Source of the DNA: Sinomonas mesophila | GTDB lineage: Bacteria; Actinomycetota; Actinomycetes; Actinomycetales; Micrococcaceae | Length of the DNA stretch: 64,000 nt | Direction: 5' to 3' | Assembly: GCF_001999765.1 (NCBI RefSeq) | Contig: NZ_KV908323.1 | Location: forward strand, 66,585 to 130,584 | Shown here: piece by piece, positions 59,002-64,000 of the stretch | Numbering within the stretch: position 1 is the stretch's first letter | How the letters are laid out: every line of letters begins with the position of its first letter | Made by a program: the position numbers and the translations under genes | The notes under the pieces: model-generated | The model's database searches: none | Seen by the model: the letters and a program-made list of their open reading frames with translations, nothing else | What the model was told of the DNA's origin: nothing

Positions 59002-60204
59002 ATGAGCATCCCCAGACCAGCGCCCGAGACCCTCGCACCCCAGGGAGGCCAGCGCCACGAGCACGACCACGGCGACCACGGGCACGACCACGGCGGGCAC
59101 GAGCACCCGCACGGGGCCTCCGCCCACGAGCACGGCCATGGCGACCACGGGCACCCACACCCCCACGGGCATGGGCATGGCGACCACGGGCACCCACACC
59201 CCCACGGGCATGGGCATGGCGACCACGGGCACCCACACCCCCACGGGCATGGGCATGGCCACGAGCACGGCACGGGCTTCTGGGCGACGGTGAAGGAATT
59301 CTTCGTCCCCCACACCCACGACGCGTCCGATTCAATCGACGACGCGCTCGAGGCAAGCGCCGAGGGCGTCCGGGCGCTGAAGATCAGCCTGTTGGTGCTG
59401 CTGGCCACGACGGTCCTGCAGTTCATCGTCGTCGCGTTCAGTGGCTCGGTGGCTCTGCTCGCGGACACGGTCCACAACTTCTCCGACGCGATGACCGCGG
59501 TGCCACTGTGGATCGCGTTCATCCTCGCCCGCCGAGCGGCAAGCAAGCGCTACACCTACGGCCTGGGTCGGGCTGAGGACCTTGCGGGGCTATTCATCAT
59601 CCTCGTGATCACGGTCTCGGCGATCGTCGCTGGCTGGCAGTCGGTCGAGCGAATCTTCAACCCTCAACCGCTGGAGAACCTCTGGTGGGTCGTGGCCGCC
59701 GGTGTGATCGGCTTCGCCGGGAATGAGGCGGTCGCGATCTTCCGGATCAGGGTCGGGCGCCGCATCGGCTCGGCAGCCCTGGTCGCGGACGGCATCCACG
59801 CCCGCACGGACGGCTTCACGTCCCTGGCCGTCGTCCTCGGTGCCTTCGGCGTCATGCTCGGCTTCCCGCTGGCCGACCCGATCGTCGGCCTGCTGATCAG
59901 CATCACGATCTTCGTCCTGCTGTGGGGCACGATCCGCAGCATCGGCCGGCGCCTGCTCGATGGGATCGAGCCGGACCTCGTCAACCGCGCCGAGCACGCG
60001 CTCAAGGACACCCCCGGGATCCTGGGCGTCCAGAAGCTCCAGCTGCGCTGGATCGGGCACCGCATCCACGGCACCGCGGTGGTGGGCGTAGCCCCCGGCT
60101 CGACGGTGGAGGACGCTGACCGGGTGCGCCGCCAGGCGCAGCACCGGCTGGGCCACGCCTTGCCGAACGTCGAAGAGATCACGGTGGCAACCAGCCCCAG
60201 CTGA
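59002..60204 (+). CDS. Cation diffusion facilitator (CDF) efflux transporter
   Basis: The 400-residue protein has a His/Asp-rich cytoplasmic N-terminus (20-92), six membrane segments and a C-terminal ferredoxin-like domain. The transport-site motifs are LADTVHNFSDAM in helix 2 and VADGIHARTDGF in helix 5 (HxxxD in both), as in zinc/nickel/cobalt CDF proteins. It exports divalent metal by proton exchange. I chose ATG 59002; TTG 58993 is too close to the AGGAG site. With the KmtR-like gene it forms the sensor/exporter pair known from M. tuberculosis (KmtR with Rv2025c). Confidence 0.92.
   Translation: MSIPRPAPETLAPQGGQRHEHDHGDHGHDHGGHEHPHGASAHEHGHGDHGHPHPHGHGHGDHGHPHPHGHGHGDHGHPHPHGHGHGHEHGTGFWATVKEFFVPHTHDASDSIDDALEASAEGVRALKISLLVLLATTVLQFIVVAFSGSVALLADTVHNFSDAMTAVPLWIAFILARRAASKRYTYGLGRAEDLAGLFIILVITVSAIVAGWQSVERIFNPQPLENLWWVVAAGVIGFAGNEAVAIFRIRVGRRIGSAALVADGIHARTDGFTSLAVVLGAFGVMLGFPLADPIVGLLISITIFVLLWGTIRSIGRRLLDGIEPDLVNRAEHALKDTPGILGVQKLQLRWIGHRIHGTAVVGVAPGSTVEDADRVRRQAQHRLGHALPNVEEITVATSPS
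59134..59250 (+). repeat. 39-bp tandem repeat encoding His-rich units
   Basis: Three nearly identical 39-base units (59134, 59173, 59212) encode GHGDHGHPHPHGH three times, probably a metal-buffering loop whose length can change by slippage. Confidence 0.9.
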
Positions 60205-60220
60205 CCACCAGCAGTCGCGA

Positions 60221-60273
60221 GAAGCGGCCGCCGCCACCACGGGTAAATGACCAGGTGCCGCGGCGGCCGCTTC
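60221..60273 (+). terminator. Terminator of the first metal operon
   Basis: GAAGCGGCCGCCGC pairs perfectly with GCGGCGGCCGCTTC around a 25-base loop, 17 bases past the CDF stop and followed by CTCTTGATT. Confidence 0.75.
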
Positions 60274-60572
60274 CTCTTGATTCCCGCTCACCGATGGTTA
60301 TCTCCTTACGTTGTTCGGTGTGTGGTTGGCGGGCTTTGTATGCTCGCCGTCGACCAGAGGACGGATAGCCACACACCGGAAAGGGATGGTCAGTCGGCCC
60401 TGGGCTGGGCCAAATCCGCCGTGCACCCAGCCGACTTCAGCCAAGCAGATGCCTAGTACCCAAGTTTCGAGGGCTTCCTTCACTGGACATAGTCAACTCG
60501 CTCGACTCGTAGCGTCCTTCCGTGGGGACTCTTTAGTTGCCCCGAGGCAGCTGGCAGTGGGACTATTTGCGC
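60274..60572. other. Intergenic region before the second sensor gene
   Basis: No gene is convincing in these 299 bases. A sequence close to the 58029 dyad half-site, GCAGATAAGCAG, appears at the very start of the following gene. Promoter elements are not obvious; TATTTG at about 60563-60568 is a weak -10. Confidence 0.4.
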
Positions 60573-60941
60573 ATGGGCGCAGATAAGCAGGTTAGCGATG
60601 TTGAGACGGACACACAGTACGTGGACCTGGCGGTTGAGGTGTTCTCGATGCTGGCCGATGCCACGCGGGTGCGGATGATCCTCGCCCTGCGCGCCCATGG
60701 CGAGCTGTCGGTGAACCATCTGGCGGAGATCGTGGAGAAGGCGCCGCCCGCCGTCTCGCAGCATCTGGCCAAGCTCCGGCTGGCCCGCATGGTGAGCGTG
60801 CGGCAGGAGGGCACGCGGGCGTTCTACCGCCTTGCGAACGAGCACGCGTTCCAGATGGTCTCGGATGCCATCTTCCAGGCCGAGCACTCTGTCGGGGGAA
60901 CGCCCCGCCACCACCGCAACGCCGTCCGGCCGGTGAAGTGA
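60573..60941 (+). CDS. KmtR-like ArsR/SmtB metal sensor, copy 2
   Basis: The 122-residue paralogue of the sensor at 58595 (DATRVRMILALRAHGELSVNHLAEIVEKAPPAVSQHLAKLRLARMV) keeps all five candidate ligands, His91, Glu104, His105, His113 and His114, with identical spacing 0, 13, 14, 22, 23. Start ATG 60573 (MGADKQVSD) has a poor ribosome binding site; TTG 60537 in frame is possible. The following CDF gene is broken, so this sensor may now act only on the intact operon or be on its way to loss. Confidence 0.85.
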   Translation: MGADKQVSDVETDTQYVDLAVEVFSMLADATRVRMILALRAHGELSVNHLAEIVEKAPPAVSQHLAKLRLARMVSVRQEGTRAFYRLANEHAFQMVSDAIFQAEHSVGGTPRHHRNAVRPVK

Positions 60942-60955
60942 GCAGCCGAGGGAGC

Positions 60956-61426
60956 ATGAGCAACGCCCACGGCAACGGCCCGCACGCGCACATCCACGAC
61001 GCCGAGCGGGAGGCCGTGCTCGAGGACGCGCAGGTCCACGAACATCCCCACCACGGCGAGGCCCACGGGCATGGACACGACCATGGTCACCAGCACGAGC
61101 ACGGCCACGGGACGGGGTGGAAGGCGAGGCTGAAGGAGTTCTTCGTCCCGCACACGCACGACGCGTCCGACTCGGTCGATGCCCTGGAGGCGAGCCGCGA
61201 GGGTGTGCGGGCGCTGAAGATCAGCCTCTTGGGGCTCCTGGGCACGCTTCGCCGGGAACGAGGCCGTCGCCGTTTACCGGATCAGGGTCGGGCGGCGGAC
61301 CGGCTCCGCTGCCCTGGTCGCGGACGGCATCCACGGACCGAGCTGATCCGCGAGGAGACGCATCACCGCCTGCGGCATGCCCTGCCGAACCTCGGGGAGA
61401 TCACCGTCGCCGTCGCTGCCCCCTGA
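60956..61426 (+). pseudogene. CDF transporter gene with two internal deletions
   Basis: The first about 95 codons match the intact CDF (His-rich start, KARLKEFFVPHTHDASDSVD, EASREGVRALKISLLGLL). At about 61246 some 300 bases covering the first membrane helices are missing and the frame shifts: the next piece encodes GFAGNEAVAVYRIRVGRR and SAALVADGIH in another frame. At about 61333 a second deletion jumps to THHRLRHALPNLGEITVA, returning to the original frame. The result is one open frame without transport helices, so no functional exporter can result. ATG 60956 follows GAGGGAGC. Confidence 0.85.
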
Positions 61427-61673
61427 CCTCTGCGGCGAGATCGAACGGTCCCCACTCCCCCTCCACTCTTGAGACCCGCCGCAAGAGCTGGTGTGGCTGC
61501 GCGGGCCGGCCCCACAGGCGGTGGTGTGAGTCATCGCCCCAAGCCGACGGCCTTCAACGGCGGCAGTGAACCCCCCTGACGTCGCATTGGGGACGCCCCT
61601 CAAGGCCAGGCCAGATTAATCAGGGCCCCCAACCCAATAGCGACGGTAACCAAAAACGAGACGCCACCAAGTG
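61427..61673. other. Intergenic region after the CDF relic
   Basis: No gene is supported. On the minus strand 61675-61605 a frame without a start would encode a hydrophobic run (VSFLVTVAIGLGALINLAWP), possibly the tail of a decayed membrane protein. Confidence 0.4.
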
Positions 61674-62279
61674 TCAGCCGTGGACGATGAGCATCCCCGC
61701 GAGGGTCCACATGAGCGCCGCGACGAAGCCGTCCAGGACGCGCCACGCCGCGGGCCGGGCGAAGAGCCCGCTCAGGGAGCGCGCGCCGTAGCCGATGAGG
61801 GGGAACCACACCGCGCTCGCGGTCGCGGCGCCGGCGCCGAAGGCCCAGCGGCCCTCGCCCTGCGCGTTCGCGAGCGAGCCGAGGAGCACGAGCGTGTCGA
61901 GGTAGACGTGCGGGTTGAGCCAGGTCAGCGCGAGCACGGTCCCGACGGCGGCCCACACCGTCCCGTTGCCGCGGCCCTCCGCCGCGCGGAGCGAGCCCGG
62001 GTTGAGGGCGCGCTTCGCCGCGAACGCGCCGTAGGCGGCGAGGAACGCGACGCCGGCCCAGCGGATCACGTCCAGGAGCCTCGGGGCGCCCTGCACCGCT
62101 GCCCCGATTCCCGCGACGCCGGCAAAGATGAGCGCCGCGTCGCTCACCGCACACACGAGCACGACCGGCAGGATCCACTCGCGCCGGATGCCCTGGCGGA
62201 GCACGAACGCGTTCTGCGCGCCGATCGCGACGATGAGGCCGAGGCTCGCCCCGAGGCCGGAGAAGAAGGAGAGGATCAC
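61674..62279 (-). CDS. LysE/ArgO-type amino acid exporter
   Basis: The 201-residue, six-helix LysE protein has the family hallmark VAIGAQNAFVLRQGIRRE at about 14-31 and the Asp-rich second helix CAVSDAALIFAGVAG. It exports basic amino acids (Lys or Arg). I chose GTG 62279 because TACCGT ends six bases before it and homologues begin at this point; the frame continues upstream to 62342 with no homology. An ArgP-like LysR gene at 63503 is its likely activator, although the lactonase gene lies between them. Confidence 0.9.
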   Translation of the reverse strand: MILSFFSGLGASLGLIVAIGAQNAFVLRQGIRREWILPVVLVCAVSDAALIFAGVAGIGAAVQGAPRLLDVIRWAGVAFLAAYGAFAAKRALNPGSLRAAEGRGNGTVWAAVGTVLALTWLNPHVYLDTLVLLGSLANAQGEGRWAFGAGAATASAVWFPLIGYGARSLSGLFARPAAWRVLDGFVAALMWTLAGMLIVHG

Positions 62280-62285
62280 CCTTCG

Positions 62286-62291
62286 ACGGTA
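62286..62291 (-). promoter_or_regulatory. Leaderless -10 of the exporter gene
   Basis: On the minus strand TACCGT lies exactly six bases before GTG 62279. Confidence 0.55.
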
Positions 62292-62308
62292 GGGTCCGGT
62301 CTGATGAA

Positions 62309-62342
62309 GATCAACTAACGATTTCTGGATCAACATTAGCAT
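62309..62342. promoter_or_regulatory. Candidate LysR-type (ArgP) binding repeats
   Basis: GATCAACTAACGAT (62309-62322) and GATCAACATTAGCAT (62328-62342) are near direct repeats 19 bases apart in an AT-rich pocket just upstream of the exporter promoter, where an ArgP/LysG activator would bind. Confidence 0.45.
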
Positions 62343-62431
62343 CTCTTCATAGCTTCAGACTGTGTGCAGCTCCGCCCGAGGGGTACAAACTCGTCAGGGA
62401 GAGGAACCCCTACGAGCGGAAGGCGGACCCC

Positions 62432-63493
62432 TTGGCCGACCAGAGAACCCTCATCGCGATCGCGTGCGCGGGAGCGGGCGCGGTCGACACGCTCGCCCTC
62501 GACCGGGAGACCGGCGAGCTCGAGCCGCTCGCCCGCACCGGCGGCCTGGACGGCGTCGCGGCGCTCGCCTTCGGTCCCGACGGCACGCTGTACGCGGCGT
62601 GCAACGCGGTGCGGCCGCACGTCGTCGACCTCGCCCTCGACGACGCCGGGCGGGCCGCCGAGGGCCCCTCGCGGGAGCTGCCGGCCTCGACGTGCTTCAT
62701 CTCGCTCGCCCCGGGCGGGCGGGAGCTGTACAGCGCCTCCTACGGCCAAGGCCGGCTCGACCGCGTCCCCCTCCCGGGGGCGGACGGCGCCGTCGCGACC
62801 TACGCGTCCGGGCGGAACACGCACTGCGCCGCCGCGAGCCCGGACGGCCGCTTCCTCTACGCGACGTCCCTCGGCGACGACCGGATCAGCTGGTTCCCCG
62901 CGGGCGCCGTCGGACCGGGGAGCGTGAGAGGGGGAACGGCGGACGACGGCGTGCTGGAGCCCACCGGGCACGTCGCGGCCGAGCCCGGCTCCGGCCCCCG
63001 GTACCTGCGGCTCAACGCCGCGGGGGACCGCGCCTACGTCAACCACGAGCTCTCCGGCGACATCGCGGTGTATGCCCGCGAGCCGGAGGACGGCAGGCTC
63101 GAGCTGCTCCAGCGCGTCTCGGCCGTCGAGGGCCTCGGCCTCGTGCCCGGCCCCATCCGCTCGGCGGGCATCGTGGACCCGGGCCCCGGCGTCGTCTGGG
63201 CCGCTGACCTCCGGCTCACCCCGGACGGGCGCTTCCTCTACACGACCGAGCGCTCCACCGGCACGCTCGCGTCGTTCGCGATCCGCGGCGGCCTGCTCGA
63301 GTACCTCGGCCGGATCGACACGGAGACCCAGCCGTCCAGCGCCGCCGCCGACCCCTCGGGCCGTTTCCTGCTCGTGTGCGGCGAGGGCTCGGCGCACGTG
63401 ACCTCGTACCGGATCGGGAACGACGGCTCGCTCTCCGCCGTGTCCCGGGCCGCGACGAGCGCCGGGCCGCTGTGGATCGAGTGCCGCGCGTAG
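62432..63493 (+). CDS. Lactonase-family beta-propeller protein (6-phosphogluconolactonase type)
   Basis: The 353-residue seven-bladed propeller matches the YbhE/lactonase family: GAVDTLALDRETGELEPLAR at the start, repeated SPDGRFLYAT and TPDGRFLYTTER blade motifs, and the end SAVSRAATSAGPLWIE. In E. coli the family member hydrolyses 6-phosphogluconolactone, which would link to gnd; other members act on different lactones. Start is TTG 62432 after GGAAGGCGG, with ATG codons absent nearby. It lies ten bases before the LysR gene. Confidence 0.85.
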   Translation: MADQRTLIAIACAGAGAVDTLALDRETGELEPLARTGGLDGVAALAFGPDGTLYAACNAVRPHVVDLALDDAGRAAEGPSRELPASTCFISLAPGGRELYSASYGQGRLDRVPLPGADGAVATYASGRNTHCAAASPDGRFLYATSLGDDRISWFPAGAVGPGSVRGGTADDGVLEPTGHVAAEPGSGPRYLRLNAAGDRAYVNHELSGDIAVYAREPEDGRLELLQRVSAVEGLGLVPGPIRSAGIVDPGPGVVWAADLRLTPDGRFLYTTERSTGTLASFAIRGGLLEYLGRIDTETQPSSAAADPSGRFLLVCGEGSAHVTSYRIGNDGSLSAVSRAATSAGPLWIECRA

Positions 63494-63496
63494 CAT
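63491..63496 (+). promoter_or_regulatory. Leaderless -10 of the LysR gene
   Basis: TAGCAT lies exactly six bases before ATG 63503 and overlaps the lactonase stop codon (TAG at 63491-63493). Confidence 0.55.
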
Positions 63497-63502
63497 CCCC
63501 TC

Positions 63503-64000
63503 ATGGACTTGGAGCAGCTGCGGGCGCTGGCCGCCGTCGTGGACCACGAGACGTTCGAGGCCGCCGCGCACGAGCTGCGCCTCACGCCCTCGGCCGTGAG
63601 CCAGCGGATCAAGGCGCTCGAGCGCAGCGTCGGCAGCGTCCTGGTCCGCCGGCTCAAGCCCGTCGTCCCGACGCCGGCGGGGGAGCGGCTCCTGCGCTCG
63701 GCCCGCCAGCTCCTGCTCATCGCCGACGAGGCGCTCCTCGCCCTGCGCTCCGAGGAGGTGCACGACGGCGCCGGGCCGGGGGCGGCGGGCGGCGTCGCCG
63801 AGCGGCTGCGGGTGCCGATCGTGGCCAACGCGGACTCGATCGCGACGTGGCTCCCGCCCGCGATCCGCGAAGTCGCGCTGGGAGGGCGCATCGCCGTCGA
63901 GCTTCTCCGCGACGACGAGCACGCGACCGCGGACCTGCTGCGCTCGGGCGACGCCGTCGGCGCCGTGACCGCCGACCCGCGCCCCGTGCAGGGCTGCCGC
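63503..64000 (+). CDS. LysR-family regulator, ArgP/LysG-like (3' end outside window)
   Basis: The frame is open from ATG 63503 to the window end (166 codons). Residues 1-60 are the LysR winged helix, MDLEQLRALAAVVDHETFEA then AAHELRLTPSAVSQRIKALE, which is the ArgP-type version, followed by the effector domain (LRVPIVANADSIATWLPPAI). ArgP/LysG activates lysE or argO in response to basic amino acids; the exporter at 61674 is the likely target. The gene was cut by the window edge and has no stop here. Confidence 0.9.
   Translation, partial: MDLEQLRALAAVVDHETFEAAAHELRLTPSAVSQRIKALERSVGSVLVRRLKPVVPTPAGERLLRSARQLLLIADEALLALRSEEVHDGAGPGAAGGVAERLRVPIVANADSIATWLPPAIREVALGGRIAVELLRDDEHATADLLRSGDAVGAVTADPRPVQGCR

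Noticed and set aside
57394-61426. Prophage or complete integrative element
   Set aside because: Only a decayed integrase relic is present; no phage structural, replication or excision genes and no obvious direct-repeat attachment sites at a tRNA were found.
61605-61675. Hydrophobic C-terminal-like fragment on the minus strand beside lysE
   Set aside because: About 23 codons with no start and no identifiable parent gene; too short to call a pseudogene.

Overview
The window is a very GC-rich actinobacterial chromosome segment that begins inside dnaA. The order dnaA-dnaN-gnd-recF-DUF721(dciA-like)-gyrB-gyrA-DUF3566-tRNA-Ile-DLW-39-tRNA-Ala is the standard replication-origin neighbourhood of Actinomycetia. 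The 39-residue DLW-39 protein, the GTG starts, the leaderless promoters and the gene content (GH91 inulin enzymes, LtrA, UDG-like protein) point to Micrococcaceae, an Arthrobacter or Sinomonas relative. The genus is an inference from style and gene order, not from a search.

Layout. 1-11.4 kb: origin and housekeeping block. 11.4-29.9 kb: mixed core and accessory genes (EamA exporter, GT2, PPIase, rhomboid, ArsR-SRPBCC pair, a pirin-acetyltransferase fusion, MFS pump, ABC pump, UDG-like protein, S4 protein, aldo/keto reductase). 30.0-38.7 kb: a fructan locus. A GH91 inulin fructotransferase with a detached Tat signal ORF is divergent from an ABC importer, a LacI regulator, a GH32 fructosidase and a second GH91 protein that looks cytoplasmic. 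The likely pathway is secreted inulin fructotransferase making difructose anhydride, ABC uptake, intracellular anhydride hydrolysis and GH32 hydrolysis to fructose. LacI-type CG-centred sites lie in the divergent promoter. 38.8-49.7 kb: metabolic and regulatory singletons (aminotransferase, SDR, Ser/Thr kinase, aldehyde dehydrogenase, MFS, LtrA).

49.8-57.3 kb: two GH26-like surface proteins converge on a tightly overlapping five-gene operon of two response-regulator/PP2C phosphatases, a cellulose-synthase-like GT2, a STAS protein and an RsbW-like ATPase. This looks like partner-switching control of an exopolysaccharide synthase. 57.4-61.4 kb: an integrase remnant followed by two KmtR-like metal sensor/CDF efflux modules, the second with a CDF gene gutted by two deletions. 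61.7-64.0 kb: a LysE/ArgO exporter, a lactonase-like beta-propeller and an ArgP-like LysR regulator cut by the window edge.

The least explained material is non-coding. There are 21-bp phased repeat arrays (5.3, 16.8-17.0 and 49.0 kb), a 32-bp GTACCCGAAA repeat family (11.4, 45.6 and 49.3 kb), and a DnaA-box-containing element that brackets two gene cassettes (17.0, 18.2 and 19.9 kb). One 21-bp repeat type also sits inside the UDG-like gene, where it encodes about 16 heptapeptide repeats. Many genes have TANNNT exactly six bases before the start codon, which indicates leaderless transcripts.
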